From contig JBBIGV010000081.1 in assembly GCA_037447335.1 (NCBI GenBank), forward strand, positions 1 to 13,642: a DNA stretch of 13,642 nucleotides, in the 5' to 3' direction. The stretch comes from JBBIGV01 sp037447335. Lineage in GTDB: Bacteria > Bacteroidota > Ignavibacteria > Ignavibacteriales > Ignavibacteriaceae. Below are positions 1-6,938 of this stretch, piece after piece. Positions within the stretch are counted from its first letter, which is position 1, and each line of letters starts with the position of its first letter. A model generated the notes under the pieces. That model saw only the letters and a list, made by a program, of their open reading frames with translations. It made no database searches and was not told the DNA's origin. The position numbers and the translations under genes are program-made.

Positions 1-43
1 AAGCATTTTCTTGCCCTTATGTCGTGGGTCCCTAATGACAAAT

Positions 44-63
44 CTGGGATAATATTATTCCAG
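44..63. promoter_or_regulatory. Near-perfect 20-bp palindrome
   Basis: CTGGGATAAT (44-53) is followed directly by ATTATTCCAG (54-63). Nine of ten symmetric pairs match and the tenth is G opposite T. It lies 187 nt before dut in a stretch without a recognised gene. Having no loop, it fits a protein-binding dyad better than a hairpin terminator. No function is shown. The rest of 1-249 holds nothing I can assign, apart from a 29-codon open frame ending in TAA at 88-90 that could be the tail of an upstream gene. Confidence 0.25.
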
Positions 64-249
64 GCTCCAAAACAACCGTTTCAAAAATAAACTCAATGTT
101 AAAACTCGGGCTTGTATTTAGTTTCGATATGTGGGAGTTGTGATTTTAAAATATTGTCCTGCACCCGTCAAACCGATTCGAATTTTTTATCTGAATTCAA
201 AAGACATTAAATTAACCAATAAAAAAAAATTCGGAAGAGTGTGTGATAA

Positions 250-708
250 ATGGCGGATAAGATTAACATCAAAATAAAAAGAATAAGTAAAGAGTTTAAC
301 GACATAGAACTCCCTTCATATGCAACACCCGGCAGCGCAGGTATGGACATTCGCGCAGCGGTTAAAGATGAATTGATTATCAAACCGGGAACGGTTGAAC
401 TTATCCCTACAAATTTAATCGTTGAAATTCCCGAAGGTTTTGAAATTCAGGTAAGACCACGCAGCGGACTTGCCGCTAAACATACCATCGGACTACTGAA
501 CTCACCCGGCACAATTGATTCTGATTACCGCGGCGAAATAAAAATTATAATGATGAATTTCGGCAAAGAAGATTTTGTAATTAAACGCGGCGACAGGATT
601 GCACAACTGATTCTTTCTAAAATATATCAAGCGGATTTAAATCAAGCTGAAAATCTTAATTCCAGCAGCCGCGGCAAAGGCGGATTCGGAAGTACCGGTA
701 AAAAATAA
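250..708 (+). CDS. dut: dUTP diphosphatase (dUTPase)
   Basis: Hydrolyses dUTP to dUMP and pyrophosphate, keeping uracil out of DNA and supplying dUMP for thymidylate synthesis; a cytosolic homotrimer in this family. All five trimeric dUTPase motifs are visible in order: PGSAGMDIRA (27-36), RPRSGLA (69-75), GTIDSDYRG (87-95), RGDRIAQLIL (113-122) and the C-terminal glycine-rich RGKGGFGSTG (141-150) that closes over the substrate. D90 is the expected catalytic aspartate and Y93 the residue that excludes ribose. The length of 152 aa is normal for a bacterial Dut. The ATG at 250 has a weak purine-rich GGAAGAG at 233-239, slightly far for a Shine-Dalgarno. dnaE lies downstream after a 126-nt gap, so cotranscription is possible but not shown. 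Nothing suggests a defect; identification is secure. Confidence 0.97.
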   Translation: MADKINIKIKRISKEFNDIELPSYATPGSAGMDIRAAVKDELIIKPGTVELIPTNLIVEIPEGFEIQVRPRSGLAAKHTIGLLNSPGTIDSDYRGEIKIIMMNFGKEDFVIKRGDRIAQLILSKIYQADLNQAENLNSSSRGKGGFGSTGKK

Positions 709-834
709 TTCTTCGTTTTTTCACACCCGAAATTTTATTCAAACAATCAACCTGTTTTTTGATTGAATTAATTCTTAATATTGAACTGGAAATTATTTCA
801 TCAAAAAAAATCCTCAAAAATTTTCTTTCACAAA

Positions 835-3800
835 ATGTCTGACTTTATTCACTTACATAATCATACTCACTACAGCCTTCAGGATGGCGCCTGTACCGTT
901 GATAGTTTAATTATGGCAGCGAAGAAGCACAACATGCATGCTGTTGCACTGACTGACCACGGTGTTTTATTCGGTGCTTTGGAGTTTTATAACAAAGCTA
1001 AGAAGCACGGAATAAAACCGATTATCGGTATGGAAGCATATATTGTTACCGATGGCAACAGAACAGACCGCGGTAAAACAGAAGAACTCCCCGGCAAAAA
1101 ACGAGCTAAACCTTATAAACACCTGATTCTTCTTGCTAAAAATAAAACCGGTTTTAAAAACCTCTCAAAACTTTCAACTATCGGTTTTACTGAAGGATAT
1201 TATTATAAACCCAGGATTGATATTGAAACTTTACGCGCGCACAGCGACGGCTTAATCTGTGCAACAGCATGCATTGGCGGTATTGTTTCCGTTCATCTTA
1301 GAAACGGAGACTATAATAAAGCAAAAGAAACTTCTGTTACATTCAAAGAAATTTTTGGCGAAGATTTTTATCTTGAAATTCAGGATCATGGAATGGATGC
1401 CGATAAGTTCATTCTTGAGGGAATGCCGAAACTTTCGAATGAACTCGGCATAAAGATGGTCGCTACAAATGATTGTCACTACATCGAACGCGAACATGCA
1501 GCAGCGCATAATATTCTTCTTTTATTATCTGATAAGGAAGGGAGAGATTACAGACAGTTAAGGTATGGTACCGATCAGATCTACTTCAAATCTCAGGAAG
1601 AGATGATAAAACTCTTTAAAAATTATGATGGCGCTATTGAAAATACTTTGGAGATTGACGGGAAGATAAACTTAAATCTTGAATTTGAAGGGCATCACTT
1701 TCCGCAATACCCGCTTCCTGAAGATGCAAACACAAAAAGCCTTGATGAACATTTCGAAATGCTTGCACATGATGGCTTCCGCAAAAAGTTTGCACAGCCC
1801 TCGCCTGAAGCAAAAGAAAGATTCGAATTCGAATTAGATACAATTAAAAAAATGGGTTTCTCAAGTTACTTCCTGATAGTTCAGGATTTCATAAACTCTG
1901 CCAAAGCAATGAATATTCCGGTTGGGCCTGGCAGAGGAAGCGTTGCGGGAAGTCTTGTTGCATACGCACTTGGCATTACTAAAATTGATCCGTTAAAATT
2001 TAATCTGTTGTTTGAACGATTCTTAAACCCCGAACGTAAATCAATGCCTGATATTGACGTTGATTTTGCCGACGATAAACGCAGTGAAGTTATTGACTAT
2101 GTGAAGCAAAAATACGGAAGCAACAGCGTAAGCCAGATTATTACCTTCAACCGGCTGTCTTCAAAAGCTGTTATTCGTGATGTGGCAAGAGTTTTGAAAA
2201 TACCAATACCTACCGTAAATAAAATTACAAAGTTCATTCCTTCAAAATTTGGTAAGGTTTATTCGATTGATCAGGCATTGGCTGAAGTCCCCGAGCTTAA
2301 ATGGGTTAGAGATTCACAGGAACCGGAGATTACGGATCTGATCAAATATGCAAAAGTACTGGAGGGAATGAACCGCAATGCAAGCAAACATGCCGCGGGC
2401 ATTGTAATAGCGCCCGGTGATATCAGTGAATATGTTCCGCTAGCCACCGCATCTCAGAACGATATCGTTACTCAATACAATATGATGGATATTGAAGATG
2501 CCGGTTTATTGAAAATGGATTTTCTCGGCTTGCGTACGCTAACAATTATACGCGACACTCTAACACTTGTTAAAAAGAATCATGGCATCGAAATAGATAT
2601 AGATGAAATTCCTTTCGATGATGAAAAAACCTTTCAGCTTTTTTCAAGAGGGCAAACAACCGGCATTTTTCAGTTTGAATCGCCGCCAATGAGAGAGTAT
2701 CTGAAAAAACTTAAGCCAAACAGCTTAAATGATCTTGCCGCTATGAACGCTCTCTACCGACCGGGCCCGATGGAGTTTATTGATGAGTTTATTGACAGGA
2801 AGTTCGGGTGTAAAGAGGTTAAATATCTGCATCCTTTGCTCGAGGCTATTCTGAGAGAAACTTATGGTGTTATCGTTTATCAGGAACAGGTTATACAGAT
2901 TGCAAACAAAGTTGCAGGGATGACCCTTGCAGAGGCAGACATTCTTCGCCGCGCTATGGGTAAAAAAGACCTGAAGGTGATGAAAGAGCAGAAAGCAAAG
3001 TTTGTTGATGGCGCTGTTAAAAATGGCGTATCTAAAAAAACAGCCTCCGATATTTACGACACGATTGATAAGTTTGCCAACTACGGATTCAACAAAAGCC
3101 ATGCAGTTGCTTATAGTTATATAGCTTCTCAGACAGCGTATCTTAAAGCGCATTTTACCCCGGAATTTCTTGCAGCAAATCTTACCAATGAATTTGAAGA
3201 CTCGAACAAGGTTGCAAAATTTCTTGAAGACTGCCGGAAGCTTCATATAAAAGTTCTTCCCCCCGATGTTAATAATCCCTGTGTTAATTTTGATGTTGAA
3301 GAAGGTCAGATAAGATTTGGAATGTCTGCAATAAAGAATGTTGGCAAAGGAGCCGTTGAAGAGATTATCCGTAAACGCGGGCAGTTAGCAAGAGATTTTA
3401 CAAGCATTTTTGATTTTTGCGCTAATATTGACACACGAATAGTAAATAAGCGTGTGCTTGAAGGATTGGTTTGCGCAGGCGCATTTGATTCTATAAATAA
3501 AAACCGTGCAATGCTTTTTGCCGGAATTGAACCCGCACTCGAGTTCGGCAGTAAAGTTCAGAATGCATCTCTGGCTGTAGAGAATAGTTTATTCGGCGGT
3601 TTCGAAGATGAAGTGAAAATTGTTGAACCGCCATTGCAGCCCGTTGAACTATGGACACAAAAAGAACAGCTTGCAAAGGAAAGGGAAGTTCTCGGATTTT
3701 ATCTTACCAATCATCCTTTAAAGAGATATGAACTTGAGTATAAGTCATTTTCTACATTTCACCTGGGAGAAACAGAAGATCTCCAGTCCGAAGAAAGTGT

Positions 3801-4326
3801 AAAAGCCTGCGGGGTTATCACTTCACTTAAAACTAAGATTGATAAATCCGGTAAAATGATGGCATTCTTCACACTTGATGATTTTTCGGGTTCTTGTGAA
3901 TGTCTGATGTTTTCAAAAGTATTTGAGAATTACGGAAAATATATCAAAGAAGAAGAATGTGTTTTTATTTTGGGCAGAACCGAAAGCAGCGGTGATGCAG
4001 TTAAGCTTCACATTGATGAAGTAATACCGCTGAAGGAAGCGAAACAAAAATTCACTCAATCAATAAAAATCATTTTAAACAATGATGAAAAAGAGATTGA
4101 TAAAATATACAAGCTGAAGGAGCTGCTTGAGCAATCTGAAGGAAACTGCCCGGTCTATATTCATCTTGTTAGTAACGCAAACCCTGAAAACGGACTTTCG
4201 GTTAACAACGGCGAAAAGCCGCGCATATTTCATATAAAAAATTACAAAATTGATTTGAACAACAGTACAATAAATTTGATAATAAAATTATTTGGAGAAG
4301 AGTCGGTGTTTTTGGTGAGGAAGTAG
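835..4326 (+). CDS. dnaE: DNA polymerase III subunit alpha
   Basis: Catalytic subunit of the replicative DNA polymerase. I start it at ATG 835 (1163 aa), giving MSDFIHLHNHTHYS, the usual DnaE N-terminus; the frame is open from TTG 781, but the 18 extra residues are basic and unlike the family. The PHP domain spans about 1-280 and keeps all nine metal-ligand positions of active PHP domains: H8, H10, D17, H42, E67, H96, C146, D213, H215. The polymerase core has GPGRGSVAGS, the catalytic PDIDVDF (405-411, D406 and D408), a third acidic residue D562 in KMDFLGLRTLT, and FNKSHA (752-757). A helix-hairpin-helix region follows, then ENSLF (916-920), at the place of the beta-clamp-binding pentapeptide, and an OB fold at about 990-1065. 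Length matches E. coli DnaE (1160 aa). No clear Shine-Dalgarno precedes 835. Intact; very likely essential. Confidence 0.97.
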   Translation: MSDFIHLHNHTHYSLQDGACTVDSLIMAAKKHNMHAVALTDHGVLFGALEFYNKAKKHGIKPIIGMEAYIVTDGNRTDRGKTEELPGKKRAKPYKHLILLAKNKTGFKNLSKLSTIGFTEGYYYKPRIDIETLRAHSDGLICATACIGGIVSVHLRNGDYNKAKETSVTFKEIFGEDFYLEIQDHGMDADKFILEGMPKLSNELGIKMVATNDCHYIEREHAAAHNILLLLSDKEGRDYRQLRYGTDQIYFKSQEEMIKLFKNYDGAIENTLEIDGKINLNLEFEGHHFPQYPLPEDANTKSLDEHFEMLAHDGFRKKFAQPSPEAKERFEFELDTIKKMGFSSYFLIVQDFINSAKAMNIPVGPGRGSVAGSLVAYALGITKIDPLKFNLLFERFLNPERKSMPDIDVDFADDKRSEVIDYVKQKYGSNSVSQIITFNRLSSKAVIRDVARVLKIPIPTVNKITKFIPSKFGKVYSIDQALAEVPELKWVRDSQEPEITDLIKYAKVLEGMNRNASKHAAGIVIAPGDISEYVPLATASQNDIVTQYNMMDIEDAGLLKMDFLGLRTLTIIRDTLTLVKKNHGIEIDIDEIPFDDEKTFQLFSRGQTTGIFQFESPPMREYLKKLKPNSLNDLAAMNALYRPGPMEFIDEFIDRKFGCKEVKYLHPLLEAILRETYGVIVYQEQVIQIANKVAGMTLAEADILRRAMGKKDLKVMKEQKAKFVDGAVKNGVSKKTASDIYDTIDKFANYGFNKSHAVAYSYIASQTAYLKAHFTPEFLAANLTNEFEDSNKVAKFLEDCRKLHIKVLPPDVNNPCVNFDVEEGQIRFGMSAIKNVGKGAVEEIIRKRGQLARDFTSIFDFCANIDTRIVNKRVLEGLVCAGAFDSINKNRAMLFAGIEPALEFGSKVQNASLAVENSLFGGFEDEVKIVEPPLQPVELWTQKEQLAKEREVLGFYLTNHPLKRYELEYKSFSTFHLGETEDLQSEESVKACGVITSLKTKIDKSGKMMAFFTLDDFSGSCECLMFSKVFENYGKYIKEEECVFILGRTESSGDAVKLHIDEVIPLKEAKQKFTQSIKIILNNDEKEIDKIYKLKELLEQSEGNCPVYIHLVSNANPENGLSVNNGEKPRIFHIKNYKIDLNNSTINLIIKLFGEESVFLVRK

Positions 4327-4414
4327 CGGAGGGTGAATAGTTATTGGCAATAAAATTTTTAGTTCGTTATTCTGAGATGAATCAGATATAAGAATAAGGA
4401 ACAACTAGCTTTGA

Positions 4415-4507
4415 TTGAAGAAGTTGCTAACTGAAATCCTTAAAAGAATAAATCAAAACGCAATCTATGGAGAAATTTAATTCAAGTCAGGAGAGCAAAA
4501 TGAATAA
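4415..4507 (+). pseudogene. Possible decayed small ORF
   Basis: In one frame this stretch reads as a protein-like helical peptide, LKKLLTEILKRINQ at its start and NAIYGEI before an internal TAA at 4478-4480, then FKSGEQNE to a second stop at 4505-4507. That end would overlap the ATG at 4500 of the next remnant, as in tightly packed operons. The YGEI...F..G pattern faintly recalls small DUF2292-type proteins, but that is only a guess. It may simply be chance open reading in AT-rich DNA. No intact start codon is seen. The preceding 88 nt (4327-4414) show nothing I can assign. Confidence 0.2.
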
Positions 4508-4705
4508 TAAGTATGAAGCGAAAATTTTTCTAGCACATTTACTTCATTTGAGGTTGAAGCATTGAGTTAAGAATAAGCAATTCTGAAAGCAATAGAAATT
4601 CCGGTTAAGAAGAATGAAATTCTAAATAACCTTGAAAATTGGGATGAGGCTGATGAAGCCATTGAGGTATACAATGAAGAAAATTCAAAGCAAAATTCCC
4701 GCTAA
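4500..4705 (+). pseudogene. Broken small acidic-protein gene
   Basis: A good start survives: AGGAG at 4489-4493, six bases before ATG 4500, encoding MNNKYEAK. That frame ends soon after, but a second frame continues from about 4517 as ENFSSTFTSFEVEALS, hits TAA at 4568-4570, reads one codon (GAA), hits TAA again at 4574-4576, then runs open from AILKAIEIPVKKNEILNNLE through WDEADEAIEVYNEENSKQNS to TAA at 4703-4705. Joined, these pieces make a plausible compact helical, acidic protein of about 65 residues. I read this as a former gene now carrying one frameshift and two stops. Its end overlaps the next remnant (ATG 4674) by 32 nt in a different frame, a layout typical of translationally coupled pairs such as antitoxin-toxin or control-effector modules. 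I do not recognise the family, so the role is unknown. Confidence 0.4.
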
Positions 4706-4859
4706 TTACATAACTATCAAAACAACAAAAAGCAGGATTGAGAAAGGTTTGTTGGCTAGCCCTGTTTCATTGATTGACGTATTTCCTCAGAAAGGTTCAA
4801 CGATTGTCATTCTGAATGAAAAAGGAAAAGGAGGAAATCAAGAACTTTACACCGTATAA
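4674..4859 (+). pseudogene. N-terminal fragment (B3-like) of split HNH gene
   Basis: This open fragment starts best at ATG 4674 (MKKIQSKIPANYITIKTTKS; a TTG at 4632 is in frame but less likely) and continues with KGLLASPVSLIDVFPQKGST before a short out-of-frame tail ending at 4859. Its sequence runs on logically into the reading frame that starts at 4816 (KEEIKNFTPYKSS... GLKKFYDKYQVKGGDEL). Removing one A from the A5 run (4819-4823) or the A4 run (4826-4829) would fuse the two into one protein of about 280 residues. The combined N-terminal part, ending in a GDELVIQVIDDGKYRLLP strand pair, looks like a B3-type (EcoRII-N/plant B3-like) DNA-binding pseudobarrel. That fold assignment comes from pattern only. 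The fragment alone is unlikely to be functional. A sequencing error in the homopolymer is an alternative explanation. Confidence 0.45.
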
Positions 4860-5514
4860 AAGCAGCAGCAGGGAATGCAGAATTGGCGGGCTAAAAAAAT
4901 TTTATGACAAATATCAGGTAAAAGGCGGCGACGAGTTGGTTATTCAGGTTATTGATGATGGTAAATACAGATTATTACCGAAAACGGTTTTTGAAACTGA
5001 AGTAAATGCTCTCTGTGAAAGATTCATTGGAAGCAAGAACGAATCAGAAGCAAGCCTGTGTTTGAAAAATTTAACCAGGATTTCGAACATTTCTACAGAT
5101 GAAACGATTAGAAATCAATTCGTATTTCTTTCCAAAGAACCTATGACTAAAAGAAAAATGAAAGTAAGAAAACAAATACAATCGCCGGAGGCTGCTCCTC
5201 CGTCCTTACGAAAATTACTTTCAACATTATATGAGGGGAAATGTCAGATTTCAAATTTCACTTTCATTACAAAAAAAGGTAAGCCGTATTTTGAAATTCA
5301 TCACATCAAGCCGCACAGAGGAAATCATTTAAAAAATTTGCTTGTTGTAAGCCCGAATGTTCATGCACAATTTACCCACGCTTCAGTTAAATACAACTAC
5401 GACGATGATAATTGGTTAAGAAAGGTCTGGTTTAATGATGAAGAACATTCTGTATTTCAAATAATATCTACTCTGCCCTCCGGATTTGAGAAAGAGGTTC
5501 ATTTTATGGATTAA
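4816..5514 (+). CDS. HNH endonuclease-like protein (C-terminal part of split gene)
   Basis: A 232-residue open frame beginning at ATG 4816, directly after a TGA in the same frame, so this ATG is probably not the ancestral start (see the upstream fragment). Residues 1-65 complete the B3-like domain (GLKKFYDKYQVKGGDELVIQ). The HNH module is at about 139-190: EIHHIKP (160-166) supplies the histidine pair H162/H163, N174 the central asparagine, and H183 in VHAQF the last histidine, so the catalytic set is present. The structural-zinc cysteines usual in many HNH proteins are mostly absent: C143-Q-I-S146 instead of CxxC, and S179-P-N-V182 instead of CxxC. A DNA-binding domain plus HNH suggests a restriction-type nuclease, perhaps acting on modified or specific sites. 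No methyltransferase lies nearby. The neighbouring remnants suggest decay, so function is doubtful. Confidence 0.65.
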   Translation: MKKEKEEIKNFTPYKSSSRECRIGGLKKFYDKYQVKGGDELVIQVIDDGKYRLLPKTVFETEVNALCERFIGSKNESEASLCLKNLTRISNISTDETIRNQFVFLSKEPMTKRKMKVRKQIQSPEAAPPSLRKLLSTLYEGKCQISNFTFITKKGKPYFEIHHIKPHRGNHLKNLLVVSPNVHAQFTHASVKYNYDDDNWLRKVWFNDEEHSVFQIISTLPSGFEKEVHFMD

Positions 5515-5734
5515 TTCAGAATTGGATTACCAAAGCAACCTATAACACTATATCATTAACAGCAAAAATAATAACCCACCCATTCACATAAATTCCAATT
5601 CTATCCAATCCAAAATTTACTATTCCTTGTTTACCGCAACTTAAACTTACCAGCTTTGTTGTTTAACAGAATCCAATTTTGTATTATTTCACCTCAAAAT
5701 TTCACACTTATTAGCATAGGGAAATTGGTAAGTC

Positions 5735-6559
5735 ATGGGACAAAATGAGAACCGGAAGTATTGGGCATTAGTTCTTGGCTCTTCATCCGGGTTTGGTGAA
5801 GCTGTTGCAAGAAAGCTGGCTGAAGATGGTTATAATATACTTGGAGTTCATCTCGACAGGCAGGCAACAATGCCGCACGTTGAGGAAATAATTGAATACA
5901 TAAAATCGGTCGGGTCTGAAGTAATATTCTTTAATGCAAACGCTGCAGATGAAGCCAAAAGATCAGAAATTATTAAAGAAATTAAAAACATTACCAACGG
6001 TGAAGCGCTGGTAAAGGTGCTGCTTCACTCATTAGCATTCGGAACATTGAAACCATTCATTCCTTCTGAAAATGAACAGGCACTAACAAAAGCTCAAATG
6101 GAAATGACTCTGGATGTTATGGCTCATTCACTGGTTTACTGGACTCAGGACCTGGTGGAGAACGGACTTCTTGCACATAAAGCAAGAATTTTTGCCATGA
6201 CCAGCTCAGGCAGTCATTCTGCTATACAATATTATGGCGCTGTGTCAGCCGCAAAGGCTTCACTTGAATCTCACATTCGACAATTAGCCTGTGAACTGGG
6301 CTACCTTGAAGTTTGTGTTAATGCTATTATGGCAGGAGTAACCGATACACCGGCGCTCAGGAAAATCCCCGGCAACCAGACAATGATTGATGTTGCTCGA
6401 AGAAAAAATCCGCGTAACCGTTTAACAACTCCTGACGATGTTGCAAAAGCAATTTCAGTTCTTTGCCTTGATGGCGCCGATTGGATTTCCGGTGGAATGG
6501 TTAATGTTGATGGCGGCGAAGACATTGTCAACTTTGTGGGGCAGGGAAGATCAGAATAA
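5735..6559 (+). CDS. SDR-family enoyl-ACP reductase (FabI/FabL-like)
   Basis: Short-chain dehydrogenase/reductase of 274 aa. The nucleotide-binding motif is GSSSGFG (15-21) after a beta strand at the N-terminus. HSLAFG (98-103) corresponds to the HS(I/L)AFA segment of enoyl-ACP reductases. The active site reads Y167-x6-K174 (YGAVSAAK), the spacing of FabI and FabL, not the Y-x3-K of ordinary SDRs. The C-terminal WISGGMVNVDGGEDI is the usual SDR end. I infer NAD(P)H-dependent reduction of trans-2-enoyl-ACP in the last step of fatty-acid elongation, closest by eye to FabL. Other Y-x6-K reductases cannot be excluded, so I give no symbol. The ATG at 5735 has a weak AGGGA (5718-5722). trxA follows after 30 nt and serA after another 28 nt, so the three probably form an operon. 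Confidence 0.85.
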   Translation: MGQNENRKYWALVLGSSSGFGEAVARKLAEDGYNILGVHLDRQATMPHVEEIIEYIKSVGSEVIFFNANAADEAKRSEIIKEIKNITNGEALVKVLLHSLAFGTLKPFIPSENEQALTKAQMEMTLDVMAHSLVYWTQDLVENGLLAHKARIFAMTSSGSHSAIQYYGAVSAAKASLESHIRQLACELGYLEVCVNAIMAGVTDTPALRKIPGNQTMIDVARRKNPRNRLTTPDDVAKAISVLCLDGADWISGGMVNVDGGEDIVNFVGQGRSE

Positions 6560-6589
6560 AAAATTTTGAATGAAAAAAGAGGAACTTAA

Positions 6590-6910
6590 ATGAAACCAGT
6601 TATTATTACAGATGATAATTTTGAAACAGAAGTAATCAAATCAGATAAACCTGTACTTATCGACTTCTGGGCAGTATGGTGCGGTCCATGTAAAATGATT
6701 GCGCCTATCGTTGAAGAGTTAGCAGCCGAGTATGATGGGAAGGTGAAAATAGGTAAGCTTGATGTTGATGAAAACCAGCAAACTTCTATTAAGTTTGGCG
6801 TAAGGAGCATTCCTACATTATTATTATTTAAAGACGGAAAAGTTCAGAATACTATTATTGGCGCCGTACCTAAAGCGCAGATAGTTCAAAAATTAAATTC
6901 AGTGCTGTAG
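6590..6910 (+). CDS. trxA: Thioredoxin
   Basis: Cytosolic dithiol-disulfide oxidoreductase of 106 aa, the standard thioredoxin length, with no signal peptide. The redox site is WCGPC (30-34, cysteines C31 and C34) preceded by the buried D25 in LIDFWA. The cis-proline is P75 in SIPTLLLF, and the KDGK turn plus the terminal helix complete the fold. It would be reduced by thioredoxin reductase and in turn reduce ribonucleotide reductase, peroxiredoxins and similar targets. A clear AGAGGA (6578-6583) sits six bases before ATG 6590. Position between the enoyl reductase and serA suggests cotranscription, without an obvious direct functional link. Intact and confidently identified. Confidence 0.97.
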   Translation: MKPVIITDDNFETEVIKSDKPVLIDFWAVWCGPCKMIAPIVEELAAEYDGKVKIGKLDVDENQQTSIKFGVRSIPTLLLFKDGKVQNTIIGAVPKAQIVQKLNSVL

Positions 6911-6938
6911 ACTAATTAAATTCCTCAGTCTGTTGTAA

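Noticed and set aside
1..90. Open 29-codon frame at the left edge that could be a gene tail
   Set aside because: Too short, with no recognisable family; chance opening is just as likely.
744..765. CAATCAA/TTGATTG hairpin after dut as a terminator
   Set aside because: The stem is only 7 bp and AT-rich, and no T-run follows on the + strand. Support is too weak to call.
2725..3246. 173-codon open frame on the - strand inside dnaE
   Set aside because: It is antisense to a strongly conserved polymerase region, has no family resemblance, and is explained by the codon bias of dnaE.
5518..5600. AGAATTGG/CCAATTCT inverted pair in the gap before the enoyl reductase
   Set aside because: Eight-base arms 67 nt apart in AT-rich DNA are expected by chance. 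There is no target duplication or transposase to suggest a mobile element.
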